DNA of 64,000 bases from Herbaspirillum autotrophicum (GCF_001189915.1 NZ_LFLS01000027.1:1-64000); one strand, 5' to 3'. Positions 18,225 to 30,523 are shown, numbered from the stretch's first letter. Notes: generated from the sequence alone by a model not told the origin. Translations and numbers: made by a program.

Positions 18225-18917
18225 TCACAGTCCCATCGGCGTGGCATCGCGGCCGCGCAACACGATATCGAATTCGTAGCCGAGCATTTTGTCGTCCACG
18301 GTTTCATCCATGCTGAAGCGCGAAATCAGGCGTTGCCGGGCAGCGGCGTCGGGAATGCTCTGGAAGATCGGATCGAAATCGAACAGCGGATCACCCGGGA
18401 AATACATTTGCGTCACCAGACGCTGCGCATAGACATTGCCGAACATCGAAAAATGGATGTGCGCCGGACGCCATGCCTTGTGATGGTTACCCCACGGATA
18501 TGGACCCGGCTTGATGGTGACAAAGCGGTAGCGGCCGTCGGCGTCGGTCAGCATCTTGCCGAAGCCATGGAAATTCGGATCCAGCGGCGCGTCATGCTGG
18601 TCGCGTTTGTGCCAGTAGCGGCCGGCCGAATTGCATTGCCATACTTCCAGCAACGAGTTGCGCACCGGTTTGCCATCTTCATCGAGCACGCGGCCGGTGA
18701 CCACGATTTTTTCGCCGAGCGGCTCGCCGTCGCCTTGTGCCGTCAGATCGGTGTCGTTGGGCAAGATCAGTGCGGGCGAGACCAGCAGGTTTTCATGGGT
18801 CGGCGCTTCCGCCTTGATGCGCAACGGCGGCAACGTGGGGCCGCGCTTGACCGTGGATTTGTAGGGAGGGTATATCAGGTCCGGCCAGACACCGGGTTCG
18901 ATGGCATCGAAGTTCAA
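18225..18917 (-). CDS. pcaH: Protocatechuate 3,4-dioxygenase, beta subunit
   Basis: A 230-residue catalytic subunit. The four non-haem Fe(III) ligands expected for the family can be placed: Tyr in NSAGRYWHK, Tyr in KPGPYPWGNHH, and the two His of RPAHIHFS. It opens the aromatic ring between the two hydroxyl-bearing carbons of protocatechuate. The best start is a TTG at 18917, with AAGGAGA eight bases upstream and no in-frame ATG nearby. It is first in the pcaHGB-pcaCD operon and divergent from an IclR-type regulator. Confidence 0.95.
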   Translation of the reverse strand: MNFDAIEPGVWPDLIYPPYKSTVKRGPTLPPLRIKAEAPTHENLLVSPALILPNDTDLTAQGDGEPLGEKIVVTGRVLDEDGKPVRNSLLEVWQCNSAGRYWHKRDQHDAPLDPNFHGFGKMLTDADGRYRFVTIKPGPYPWGNHHKAWRPAHIHFSMFGNVYAQRLVTQMYFPGDPLFDFDPIFQSIPDAAARQRLISRFSMDETVDDKMLGYEFDIVLRGRDATPMGL

Positions 18918-19097
18918 CGCAAATCTCCTTTATATGAATGGTGCGCAGCGCCACCATGTGTGCGAATAGCATCGTCTTGAGTAACGGTGACCTGATACTA
19001 GGCAATGGACTGGCAGCAATCAAGATGGATTCTGCTACCGGCATTCGCCATTCGCCCGATTTGTGCGACAATCGCCCAAATTGACGGATATCTGACC

Positions 19098-19922
19098 ATG
19101 CCACCCTCAAATACCAACCGCAGTGATGACAATGCCGCCGCCACGGATGATGTCCTTGCCGTTGCCGCACCGCACAAGCGCGATCTGATTGCCGGCCTCG
19201 AAAAAGGCTTGCAAGTGATCGAAGCATTCGACCAGGAACGCTCGCGCCTGACCATCAGCGAGGTAGCGCAACGCACCGGACTGACCCGCGCGGCGGCGCG
19301 TCGCTATCTGATTACGCTGGCCCATCTGGGGTATGTGCGGCATGAACAAAAACTGTTTTCCCTGACACCGATGGTGCTGCGTCTGGGGCAGTCGTATCTG
19401 CATTCGGCGCGCTTGCCGCGCATCGTGCAACCGCTGTTGTACCGGCTGGCGGCGAGCCTGCAGGAAGCGGTGTCGGCCGGTGTGCTCGATGATGATCAAC
19501 TGGTGTGCGTGGCCGCAGTCAGCGGCGGCCGGCTGGTATCCACCACCTTGCAGCCGGGCACCCGGGTGCCGGCCTTTTGCACTGCCAATGGCCGCATGTT
19601 GCTGGCCAGTTTGCCGCCAGACATGATCGATGCCTTTCTGGCGCGACTGGTACCGGAACCGATCACTGCCCACACCATCGTCAACAAAGAACGGCTGGCG
19701 CTGGAAATCGCACGGGCCAGAGCGCAAGGCTATGCCTTGGTGGATCAGGAACTGGAACTCGGTTTGCGCACCATCGCCGTGCCGCTCCGGAATTTCCGTG
19801 GCGATACCGTGGCCGCCATGAATGTCAGCGTGCACGCTGCACGGATGCCGCTGGAAGATATCGTGGAGCGCTGCCTGCCGGCGCTGATCAAGATTCAGGT
19901 CGAACTGAGCGCCATGTTGTAG
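19098..19922 (+). CDS. IclR-family regulator of the pca operon (PcaR/PcaU-like)
   Basis: A 274-residue IclR-type regulator. The winged helix is at about residues 30-90 (LTISEVAQRTGLTRAAARRYL). The C-terminal effector domain includes PGTRVPAFCTANGRMLLA. The ATG at 19098 is chosen; the longer frame to 19005 has no family resemblance. It is divergent from pcaH with ~180 bases between them, matching the genetic position of PcaR/PcaU/PcaQ-type regulators, so it probably activates pcaHGB-pcaCD in response to a pathway intermediate. That role is inferred from position and family. Confidence 0.88.
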   Translation: MPPSNTNRSDDNAAATDDVLAVAAPHKRDLIAGLEKGLQVIEAFDQERSRLTISEVAQRTGLTRAAARRYLITLAHLGYVRHEQKLFSLTPMVLRLGQSYLHSARLPRIVQPLLYRLAASLQEAVSAGVLDDDQLVCVAAVSGGRLVSTTLQPGTRVPAFCTANGRMLLASLPPDMIDAFLARLVPEPITAHTIVNKERLALEIARARAQGYALVDQELELGLRTIAVPLRNFRGDTVAAMNVSVHAARMPLEDIVERCLPALIKIQVELSAML

Positions 19923-19966
19923 TGCCGCCGCTCGCCATGGCCCGCCACAAAAATTCCATTTTCGTA

Positions 19967-19997
19967 TTGACCCTGACCTTGGGTCAGGTCGCACAGT
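19967..19997 (+). promoter_or_regulatory. MerR-type promoter with inverted-repeat operator
   Basis: The -35-like TTGACC (19967-19972) and -10-like CACAGT (19992-19997) are separated by 19 bases, the long spacing typical of MerR-controlled promoters. The spacer holds the perfect inverted repeat CCTGACC-TTG-GGTCAGG (19972-19988). It lies just upstream of the MerR-family gene, suggesting autoregulation. Confidence 0.6.
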
Positions 19998-20018
19998 AGC
20001 GGCTGAAGGAGAGCAACC

Positions 20019-21044
20019 ATGCTATTGAAAGTCGGCGCATTGGCCCGTCAGACCGGGCTGACCATCAAAACCCTGCATCACTACGATGCGATTGGCTTGC
20101 TCATTCCTTCTCACCGGTCCGACGCCGGTTATCGCATGTACGACCGCGATGACCTTATGCGCCTGAATCAGATTCAGGCGCTCAAGCAATTGGGTTTTGC
20201 GCTGGCCGATATCGGTGACACGCTGGCTGGCGATGGCATGACGCTCACGGACCTGATTCCGAAACAGTTGGCAGAGCTCGACCGGCAGATCGAGCAAAGC
20301 ACGCGTCTGAGAACGCAGCTGCTGTTTCTGAAGAACAAGATGGACCAGGGCGACACGCCGGAGATGGCCGATTTGCTGCTTACTCTGGAGTTGATGACCA
20401 TGTACGAAAAATACTTTACCGCAGAAGAATTGACCTTGTTGGACCACCACCGGCGCAATGCCGTCCCGGATCTGGATGCGCGCTGGGCGACGCTGGTCCG
20501 GGCCATGCGCGACCTGATGCAACGCGGCGTCGATCCGGCCCATGCGGACGCCCAGGCGCGGGCATCGGAATGGACCGCGCTGGTGGAAGCAATGGTGGGC
20601 AATGATCCGGCGCTCATGACCAAAATGGATGCCATGACCCGCAATGAAACGGCGGCGCAGGCGCAGTCCGGCATTGACCCGGCATTGCTGGATTACGTCA
20701 TGTCGTGCATGCAGGCGCGACACGCGGCAATCTATGCCAAATACCTGACACCGCAGGAGCTGGCGCACGTGTTGCAGGGCCGGACGCAAACCAAAGCCGC
20801 CTGGCCGCCGCTGATTGCCGCCATGCGCAAGCTGGTGGCACAGGGCGCGCAGGTCAGCGATCCGGCCGTGCGCGAACTGGCGGCGCAATGGAAAATCCTG
20901 TTTGATGTGACCCATGCCGGCGATGACGGCAGCCTGAAAGCCAAGCTTGCGGCCGCGTATGCACAAGAGCCGGAATTGCTGCGCGGTACCGGACTGGACA
21001 TGCCGCTGTTGCAATTTGTCGGACGCGCCATGGCCTTGTTGTAA
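20019..21044 (+). CDS. MerR-family regulator with tandem TipAS-like domains
   Basis: A 341-residue regulator. The N-terminal MerR winged helix (residues 1-70, VGALARQTGLTIKTLHHYD) and a coiled-coil helix are followed by two similar helical modules at about 128-215 and 232-320, each starting Y-x-KYxTxxEL. TipAS domains bind drugs such as thiopeptides. Two in tandem suggest either a duplicated effector site or a structural duplication. AAGGAGAG precedes the ATG. The operator-bearing promoter upstream argues for autoregulation. No obvious target gene is adjacent; the next gene is convergent. Confidence 0.85.
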   Translation: MLLKVGALARQTGLTIKTLHHYDAIGLLIPSHRSDAGYRMYDRDDLMRLNQIQALKQLGFALADIGDTLAGDGMTLTDLIPKQLAELDRQIEQSTRLRTQLLFLKNKMDQGDTPEMADLLLTLELMTMYEKYFTAEELTLLDHHRRNAVPDLDARWATLVRAMRDLMQRGVDPAHADAQARASEWTALVEAMVGNDPALMTKMDAMTRNETAAQAQSGIDPALLDYVMSCMQARHAAIYAKYLTPQELAHVLQGRTQTKAAWPPLIAAMRKLVAQGAQVSDPAVRELAAQWKILFDVTHAGDDGSLKAKLAAAYAQEPELLRGTGLDMPLLQFVGRAMALL

Positions 21045-21053
21045 CGGGCGTTT

Positions 21054-21995
21054 TCAGGAGCCGTCTGCGGCGTCTTCCGGCGCCATGTTTTGGCCGCGAA
21101 ATGCTTTCGGCGTCAGGCCGGTATGGCGTTTGAACAGGCGGCTGAAATAGGCCGGATCCTGAAAACCCAGTTCATAGGCGATGCTGGCGATGCCGGATGG
21201 CACATAGGTCAGTTTGCGGCAGGCTTCCAGCATCAGCCGCTGCTGGGTGAGGTCGAAGGCGGAGTCTCCCGACAGTTTCAGGCACAGGCGATTCAGCCGG
21301 CTCGGCGTCACCCGCAGGCTGGCGGCATACTGGCTGATCTGCCACTGGTCTTTGTAGTGTTGTTCGACCAGTGTGCGAAAGCGGCTGAATAATTCAAAGT
21401 CATGCCGCCCGCTCTGATCGGCCGAGCGGTGGTCGGCATGCAGCCGCACCAGCAACAGCAGGGCGCTGCGCGCCAGCCATTCCAGCATCAGTGTGTGGCC
21501 GAACAGGGGCCAGGCCGATTCGGCAATCAGATTGCGCAACAAGGCTTCCAGTCGTTCCCGCACTTCGGGTACGGGTTGCAGATCGATGGCCAGCGGCTGC
21601 ACGAACAGCGTCGCAAAAATATCGGTCTGGCTGTCGGCGCCGGTGCTGCTTCCGACCGCGAATACCACATTCTGATCCACCGTCAGTACGAAGCCGACCG
21701 CTTCTTCCGAAAAGGCAAAACCGTGCACCACCGACGGATGAATCGTGATGGCGACCGGGCCTTCACATTCCCAGACCGCATTGTCGATCTCGGCGCTGAC
21801 ATGACCCGACATTAAAAAAAGTACCTGAAACAGACCGCGATGCGTATGGCTCTGAATGTGCCAGTCATGCAGGCGGCTGCGGGTCTCGATCAGTTCTATA
21901 TGCACGAACTCGGCGTTGTCTGGCCTTGTGTCCTCGCCGTAGAGCGAGAATTGCGGTACCTGTTCAGCGCGGGCTTTTTTGTTGCTTGCAGCCAT
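21054..21995 (-). CDS. AraC-family regulator, probable activator of pobA (PobR-like)
   Basis: A 313-residue AraC-type regulator. The N-terminal cupin effector domain includes HTHRGLFQVLFLMSG. The C-terminal double helix-turn-helix ends IAYELGFQDPAYFSRLFKRH. The ATG at 21995 is preferred over an upstream TTG. It is divergent from pobA with about 120 bases between starts, the position of PobR/PobC-type activators that respond to 4-hydroxybenzoate. The regulatory link is inferred from arrangement and family. Confidence 0.88.
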   Translation of the reverse strand: MAASNKKARAEQVPQFSLYGEDTRPDNAEFVHIELIETRSRLHDWHIQSHTHRGLFQVLFLMSGHVSAEIDNAVWECEGPVAITIHPSVVHGFAFSEEAVGFVLTVDQNVVFAVGSSTGADSQTDIFATLFVQPLAIDLQPVPEVRERLEALLRNLIAESAWPLFGHTLMLEWLARSALLLLVRLHADHRSADQSGRHDFELFSRFRTLVEQHYKDQWQISQYAASLRVTPSRLNRLCLKLSGDSAFDLTQQRLMLEACRKLTYVPSGIASIAYELGFQDPAYFSRLFKRHTGLTPKAFRGQNMAPEDAADGS

Positions 21996-22034
21996 GGGCA
22001 ACAGCTTTCGTCAAAATGATGCGTGTAAAAATAG

Positions 22035-24913
<2,879 letters not shown>

Positions 24914-25091
24914 CTGGTTCTCCGCTCCTGATTTTGGTTTTTGGTGCCGGGCGCTGAGTTGGATTTTTATTTGTCGGCCGGAAATATGCTCGCAGATGAT
25001 AATCAATGTGTGTGCGATAAACAATCTAATGGGCGATAATCGCACGTCATTTGCTGGTGTGCGTTGCAACAGTGTTTTGCCGGGCCCAATG

Positions 25092-25123
25092 AAAAATGCC
25101 GCCCGGTATCAGCCGGGCGGCAT
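25092..25123 (-). terminator. Intrinsic terminator of ggt
   Basis: A perfect 11-bp stem (ATGCCGCCCGG / CCGGGCGGCAT) with a six-base loop is followed on the minus strand by a run of five T residues. It lies about 30 bases past the ggt stop codon. It is one of the most convincing terminators in the window. Confidence 0.85.
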
Positions 25124-25150
25124 GCATGAAGCGAACTGCGGTGACGACAA

Positions 25151-26896
25151 TCAGAAGCCGATCGCGCGGCCATCCGGATTGCGTGGATCGGAATAACCGT
25201 AGAAACCGTCATCCTTGATCTGAATCGTTTGCGTGCGACCCATGGACGGCTGAATGCTGACTTTCTGGCCCTTGTCCTGCAACAGCTTGATGGTGTCGGC
25301 GCTGATACCTTTTTCGATACGCAACTGATCCGGCGCCCACTGATGATGGATGCGCGGCGTGATGGTAGCTTCCGCCACATTCATGTCGTGATCGATGACG
25401 TTGAGGATGGTTTCCATGGTGGTGGTGATGATACGGCTGCCACCCGGGCTGCCGGTCACCAGGAACGGCTTGCCATCCTTGAGCACGAAGGTCGGCGACA
25501 TCGAACTCAGTGGCCGTTTGTAGGCGGCGACGGCATTGGCTTCGCCACCCACCAGGCCGAACGCATTCGGCACTCCCGGCTTGACGGAGAAGTCGTCCAT
25601 TTCATTGTTGAGCGTGATGCCGGTACCGGTCGCCACAATGCCGCTGCCGAAATTCAGATTCAGCGTGTAGGTGGTGGCGACAATATTGCCGGCCTTGTCG
25701 GCGACCGAGAAATGCGTGGTCTGGTCGCTTTCATACGGCTGCGGTTTGCCCGGTTTGATTTCAGTCGATGGCGTGGCGCGGTTGGGATCGATCTTCTTCG
25801 CCAGTTCATCGGCATAGCTGCGCGAGGTCAGGCCCTTGACCGGCACCTTGGTGAAATCGGGGTCACCGAGATACTCGGAGCGGTCGGCATACGCCAGTTT
25901 CATCGACTCCGCCATCAGGTGGATGGTCTGGGCACTGTCGGCGCCGTACTCCTTGAGCGGATAGCGTTCCAGAATATTCATCATCTGGATGATGTGGATA
26001 CCGCCCGAACTTGGCGGCGGCATCGACATGACCTGATAGCCGCGATAATTGCCGACCACCGGTTCGCGTTCAACCACTTTGTATTTCTTGAGGTCATCAC
26101 TGGTGATCAGGCCGTTGTGTTTGGCCATCTCGGCGACGATTTTTTTGGCAATGGCACCTTCATAAAAAGCCGACGCGCCTTCGCGCGAAATCAGTTTCAT
26201 CGATTTCGCCAGATCCTTTTGCACCAGCTTTTCGCCAGCCTTGAGCGGACGGCCATCCTTGAAGAAAATTGCCTTGCTGGAATCCCACTGGCCCAGATGA
26301 TCGCGTTCGGCCGCCAGAATCAGCGCCAGACTCGGGCTGACCGGATAGCCGTCGTTGGCCAGCTTGATTGCCGGCGCCATGACTTCCCACAACTTCATGG
26401 TGCCGTATTTGTTGAGCGCATGGGTCAGGCCGGCCACCGTGCCGGGAACGCCGACGGCGAGGTGACTGTACAGCGAACGACCGGGCACTACATTGCCCTT
26501 GTCATCCAGATACATATCGCGGCTGGCCCGGGCCGGAGCCATTTCGCGGAAGTCGAGTGCGACATTCTTGCCGGTCTTGGCATCGTGAATCATCATGAAG
26601 CCACCGCCGCCGATGTTGCCGGCATTCGGCAACACCACGGCCAGCGCGAAGCCGACGGCGACGCCGGCATCAATCGCATTGCCGCCGCGCTTGAGAATAT
26701 CGACGCCGACCTTGGTGGCCAGTTCTTGCTCGGAGGCAACCATGCCGTTGGCTGACTGAATCGGGCTGACGATGTCGTAAGTGAGGTCGTACTTGATTAC
26801 CGGTTGCGCTGCAGTCTGGGCCTGGGCCGGCATCCCTGTCAGCGAAGTACACAGCAACGCCAGTGCCGGCGTGCTGAAGCCATTAAGTCTCCTCAT
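25151..26896 (-). CDS. ggt: Gamma-glutamyltransferase (periplasmic, Ntn-hydrolase)
   Basis: A 581-residue precursor. A signal peptide (LALLCTSLTGMPAQAQ) directs it to the periplasm. The central DQTTHFSVADKAGN block holds the Thr at which family members self-cleave into large and small subunits and which then acts as the nucleophile. GSPGGSRIITT near the C-terminus is the oxyanion/substrate region. It hydrolyses or transfers the gamma-glutamyl group of glutathione and related compounds. AGGAGA precedes the ATG. It is monocistronic, with a strong terminator after it. Confidence 0.95.
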   Translation of the reverse strand: MRRLNGFSTPALALLCTSLTGMPAQAQTAAQPVIKYDLTYDIVSPIQSANGMVASEQELATKVGVDILKRGGNAIDAGVAVGFALAVVLPNAGNIGGGGFMMIHDAKTGKNVALDFREMAPARASRDMYLDDKGNVVPGRSLYSHLAVGVPGTVAGLTHALNKYGTMKLWEVMAPAIKLANDGYPVSPSLALILAAERDHLGQWDSSKAIFFKDGRPLKAGEKLVQKDLAKSMKLISREGASAFYEGAIAKKIVAEMAKHNGLITSDDLKKYKVVEREPVVGNYRGYQVMSMPPPSSGGIHIIQMMNILERYPLKEYGADSAQTIHLMAESMKLAYADRSEYLGDPDFTKVPVKGLTSRSYADELAKKIDPNRATPSTEIKPGKPQPYESDQTTHFSVADKAGNIVATTYTLNLNFGSGIVATGTGITLNNEMDDFSVKPGVPNAFGLVGGEANAVAAYKRPLSSMSPTFVLKDGKPFLVTGSPGGSRIITTTMETILNVIDHDMNVAEATITPRIHHQWAPDQLRIEKGISADTIKLLQDKGQKVSIQPSMGRTQTIQIKDDGFYGYSDPRNPDGRAIGF

Positions 26897-27114
26897 GCGT
26901 CTTCTCCTGTGGTGATTTTTTTATAACGTTTCATCATGCTTGCGCATGCGCTGATTGTAGCGCCGGGAAGCGGCTTGTCGATAGCAAATATTGGCGAATT
27001 GGCGTCGCAAAAAAATGCCATGCGCGGCTCGTCGTTCATGCCGATTTTGCATCGGCAGGCAACGCGCTCTGCGCTACACTGCCGTTTGTTTCCAACAATG
27101 CAAGGATCGTCATC

Positions 27115-27471
27115 ATGAGTGAAATCAAACGCAGCCATATCGGACCACGCCTGTCGCAGGTAGCCGAGTATCAGGGGGTACTGTATCTGGCCGGACAAGT
27201 GGCCAGGAATGTCGACGTCGGCATCAAGGGCCAGACCGAAGAAGTGCTGGCGACCATCGACCGTTTGCTGGCCGAACAGGGCAGCGACAAGAGCCGCATT
27301 TTGCAATGCACGATTTATCTGGATGACATGGCGCTGGCGGCCGACATGAATGCGGTGTGGGATGCCTGGGTGACGCCCGGCCATGCACCGGCGCGTGCTA
27401 CCGTACAAGCCAAACTGGCCACCCCGCAAAAGCTGATCGAGATCACCATCATCGCTGCTGCCGGCAAGTAA
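27115..27471 (+). CDS. RidA-family protein (YjgF/YER057c/UK114)
   Basis: A 118-residue member of the Rid family, small trimeric proteins. The archetype RidA hydrolyses reactive enamine/imine intermediates. The C-terminal block PGHAPARATVQAKLATPQ contains the conserved Arg that anchors the substrate carboxylate in active members. AAGGAT lies upstream of the ATG. It belongs to the wider family rather than clearly to canonical RidA, so I give no symbol. It stands alone, divergent from ggt. Confidence 0.88.
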   Translation: MSEIKRSHIGPRLSQVAEYQGVLYLAGQVARNVDVGIKGQTEEVLATIDRLLAEQGSDKSRILQCTIYLDDMALAADMNAVWDAWVTPGHAPARATVQAKLATPQKLIEITIIAAAGK

Positions 27472-27507
27472 GTTTCAGTGCAACGGCAGGGCGCGATGGC
27501 ATACCGT

Positions 27508-28587
27508 TCAGGTACTTTCGCGCACTGCCAGTTCAAAGCCGAGATCGATGCGTGCCTTGGCGATGGTCTCGCCTTTGAGTTGTTGTATCAGCAATTTTGC
27601 CGCCTGAAAGCCGATGTCGTAACGCGGCGTGACGACCGTGGTGATCGACGGCGTGGCGCAGGCGGCCCATGACAGATCGTTGAAACCGGCAATCGCCATT
27701 TGTGACGGCACCTGAATGCCGCGACGCTGACATTCAAACAAGGCGCCCAGCGCCAGATCGTCATTGCAGCAAAAAATGGCATCACAATCGGGATTCAATT
27801 CCAGAATCCGGCGCAACAATTGCGCCCCCATATCGACGGTAGTCGGAGTCGGCAGCAAGACTTCGATATCCGGGTCGAAGCCGGCTTCACTCAATCCCTT
27901 GCGAAATCCTTCGCGCCGCTTGAGCATGCGCGGGTCCATCTGCGCCGCCAGAAATCCCGGCTTGCGATAACCGCGTTCAATCAAATGCCGCGCCACCGCG
28001 TAGCCGGCCTTGAGCTGGGAAAAGCCGACGCTCATGTCTTGCTTGCTCTTGCCGAGATCGAACATGCGCACTGCCGGGATATGATCGCCGGCCGCAGCGC
28101 GCAAGATGTCGTGCTGTTCTACGCTGGACAATAAAAAGCCGTCAGGCGCATGTGCCAGATACGTCGAGATCAGTTGCGTTTCCTTGGCCTTGGCGTAACC
28201 GGTTTCGCCGATCAGGAACTGATAACCGGCTTGCGCCAGATAGTCACGGATACCGCTCAGGGTTTCGATGAAGACGGCATTGGTCAGCGATGGCACCAGC
28301 ACCCCGATCACTTGCGAACGGGCCGATGCCAGCGTGCTGGCGGCCTGATTCGGGAAGTAACCGAGTTTCTTGATGGCGGCGCTGATGCGGTCGCGTGCTT
28401 GCTGTTGTACGACGGCGGGCGTTTTCAGTGCGCGCGAAACAGTCATCGGACTGACTTGCGCTTCACGGGCGACATCGACGATGGTGACGCGGCCGGTGGC
28501 GCGGCCGGCGCGCGCGGGCTTGGTGGTCGACGGGACGGATGGTTGTCGGGGCATGGCGGGTGGGGAGACTGATGTTGGCGACATCAT
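27508..28587 (-). CDS. gntR: LacI-family regulator, GntR (gluconate repressor) type
   Basis: A 359-residue repressor, or 348 if translation starts at the ATG at 28554. The N-terminal helix-turn-helix and hinge are VTIVDVAREAQVSPMTVSRA. The sugar-binding-like domain contains GVLVPSLTNAVF and CNDDLALGALFECQRRG, and ends IDLGFEL. These blocks closely resemble E. coli GntR, which is relieved by gluconate. The gluconate operon 3 kb away carries two LacI-type TAGCGCTA palindromes in its promoter, the likely targets. The acyl-CoA synthetase and arfB genes separate regulator from operon. The assignment rests on remembered family similarity. Confidence 0.85.
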   Translation of the reverse strand: MMSPTSVSPPAMPRQPSVPSTTKPARAGRATGRVTIVDVAREAQVSPMTVSRALKTPAVVQQQARDRISAAIKKLGYFPNQAASTLASARSQVIGVLVPSLTNAVFIETLSGIRDYLAQAGYQFLIGETGYAKAKETQLISTYLAHAPDGFLLSSVEQHDILRAAAGDHIPAVRMFDLGKSKQDMSVGFSQLKAGYAVARHLIERGYRKPGFLAAQMDPRMLKRREGFRKGLSEAGFDPDIEVLLPTPTTVDMGAQLLRRILELNPDCDAIFCCNDDLALGALFECQRRGIQVPSQMAIAGFNDLSWAACATPSITTVVTPRYDIGFQAAKLLIQQLKGETIAKARIDLGFELAVREST

Positions 28588-28609
28588 ACTCTGGTGGCGC
28601 GCATGACTG

Positions 28610-28849
28610 AAAGGGATTCAGCGGGGAGTGGCGGTGGTTGTTTCTGCGATGACCCAGGCGGGGCAGCTCCGCCGCCACTCAGTTCGGAACCGATCGCCAA
28701 CGGGAACCCGAAGGGCCGCAGCTGTTGCGGCCGTCTTTCTTTGCTTGCTTTCTTTGACGAAGCAAAGAAAGTGAGTGGCTGCGGGCCACCCCCTGCTTGC
28801 TTCATCAAAGAGAGACGACAGAAAAAATAAAAATACACGGGCACATCCT
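28610..28849. repeat. Intergenic block with overlapping hairpins, candidate dispersed repeat
   Basis: The region holds GGCCGCA-N5-TGCGGCC (28714-28732), then two copies of CTTTCTTTG (28735-28743 and 28748-28756), either of which can pair with CAAAGAAAG at 28763-28771. Two mutually exclusive stems are therefore possible. Similar CTTTCTTTG-type hairpins downstream of genes are widespread in Beta- and Gammaproteobacteria, so this is probably a copy of a dispersed element. It may also terminate the minus-strand acyl-CoA synthetase gene. Confidence 0.45.
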
Positions 28850-30523
28850 TCAAACCTCTTCCCGAAACTCCATCGCATTCCCGATCTCGCCGGATCGCTT
28901 TTGCTCCTGCCGCCGCAATTCCACACGCCTGATCTTGCCGGAAATGGTCTTCGGCAAATCCGAAAATTCAATGATCCGCACCCGCTTGTAGGGCGCCAGT
29001 CTGGCCCGTGCAAACGCAAAGATCGATTGCGCCAGCGCATTGTCCGGCGTGAATCCCTCCCGCAAGGTGATGAACGCTTTCGGCACATACAAGCGCAAAT
29101 CATCCGGGCTCGGCACGATGGCCGCTTCCAATACGGCCTCATGTTCGACCATCACGCTTTCCAGCTCAAACGGACTGATGCGGTAATCCGACGACTTGAA
29201 TACATCGTCATTGCGACCGACGTAAAAATAGTAGCCGTCTGCATCACGCGATGCGGTGTCGCCGGTGTGGTAATGACCACTGCTCATGACATCGGCATTC
29301 TTTTCGGCATCGCCTTCATAACCGATCATCAGACCGACCGGACGGGTTTGCAGATCGAGTGAAATTTCACCTTCCAGTGCCGGCTGGTCATCGGGATCGA
29401 GCAAGGCCACGCGATAGCCGGGCAGGGGCCGGCCCATCGAACCGGGTTTCAGTTTCTGGCCCGGCGTGTTGCCGATCTGCGCCGTGGTTTCGGTCTGGCC
29501 GAAGCCGTCGCGGATGCGGATGCCCCAGGCCCGTTCGACTTGCTCGATCACTTCCGGATTGAGCGGTTCACCGGCGCCGACCAGTTCCCGCAGCGGCAAC
29601 TTGTACTTGCTCAACTCTTCCTGAATCATCATGCGCCACACGGTCGGCGGTGCGCACAGCGACGTCACGCCGCAGCGGGCGATGACTTCCAGCGACTTGC
29701 GCGCATTGAAGCGTTCATAGTTATAAACGAACACGGCGGCGCCGGCATTCCACGGCGCGAAGAAACAACTCCAGGCATGCTTGGCCCAGCCGGGCGAGCT
29801 GATGTTCCAATGGATATCGCCCGCTTTCAAACCGATCCAGTACATGGTGGACAAGTGGCCGATGGTGTAGCTGGCGTGGCTGTGCAATACCAGCTTGGGT
29901 TTGGAGGTAGTGCCCGAGGTGAAATACAACAATAGCGGATCGGTCGCCAGCGTGCGCGCATCAGGTGAAAAACCGGTAGCGGCGAAGCTGCTTTCTTCAA
30001 ACGCATGCCAGCCGGGCGTGGCGCCACCGACCGCGATGCGCGTGAAACCGTCGCCGAGCGCCGCAAATTTTTCCAGTTCAGTGGTTTGCGCCACGACGTG
30101 ACGGATCGCGCCGCGTTCCATGCGGTCCAGCAAATCATCACCGGACACCAGCATCGTGGTCGGGACGATCACGGCCCCGAGCTTGATACAGGCCAGCATG
30201 ATTTCCCACAACTCGACCCGGTTCGGCAACATCAGCAACAAGCGTTCGCCGCGCTTGACGCCGAGGCTGCGCAAATAATTGGCGACCTGACTTGAGCGCT
30301 GTGCCATGTCGGCAAAGGAAATCTTGCTTTCCTTGCCATTCTCATCGACCACCCACAGCGCCGGTGCCGTATTGCCCTTGGCCTGGACGTCGAAGAAATC
30401 CAGCGCCCAGTTGAATTCCGGCAAGACCGGCGCGCGATAATCGCGATAAGCGGTGTCGTAATCGTTGCGGTGCAGTTGCAAAAAATCGCGTGCGGCAATA
30501 AAGCTGCGGTACTTATCGGTCAT
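28850..30523 (-). CDS. AMP-forming acyl-CoA synthetase
   Basis: A 557-residue adenylate-forming enzyme. The ATP-binding loop is LLYFTSGTTSKPK (P-loop-like A3 motif). The A5 motif region is DGFGQTET, the A7 motif is HTGDTASRDADGY, and the C-terminal catalytic lysine region is PKTISGKIRRVELR. It joins a carboxylic acid to CoA through an acyl-AMP. The acyl-pocket is closest to medium-chain/acetyl-like synthetases, but chain length cannot be read reliably. GGAG precedes the ATG at 30523. It is a single gene; no beta-oxidation genes are adjacent. Confidence 0.9.
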   Translation of the reverse strand: MTDKYRSFIAARDFLQLHRNDYDTAYRDYRAPVLPEFNWALDFFDVQAKGNTAPALWVVDENGKESKISFADMAQRSSQVANYLRSLGVKRGERLLLMLPNRVELWEIMLACIKLGAVIVPTTMLVSGDDLLDRMERGAIRHVVAQTTELEKFAALGDGFTRIAVGGATPGWHAFEESSFAATGFSPDARTLATDPLLLYFTSGTTSKPKLVLHSHASYTIGHLSTMYWIGLKAGDIHWNISSPGWAKHAWSCFFAPWNAGAAVFVYNYERFNARKSLEVIARCGVTSLCAPPTVWRMMIQEELSKYKLPLRELVGAGEPLNPEVIEQVERAWGIRIRDGFGQTETTAQIGNTPGQKLKPGSMGRPLPGYRVALLDPDDQPALEGEISLDLQTRPVGLMIGYEGDAEKNADVMSSGHYHTGDTASRDADGYYFYVGRNDDVFKSSDYRISPFELESVMVEHEAVLEAAIVPSPDDLRLYVPKAFITLREGFTPDNALAQSIFAFARARLAPYKRVRIIEFSDLPKTISGKIRRVELRRQEQKRSGEIGNAMEFREEV

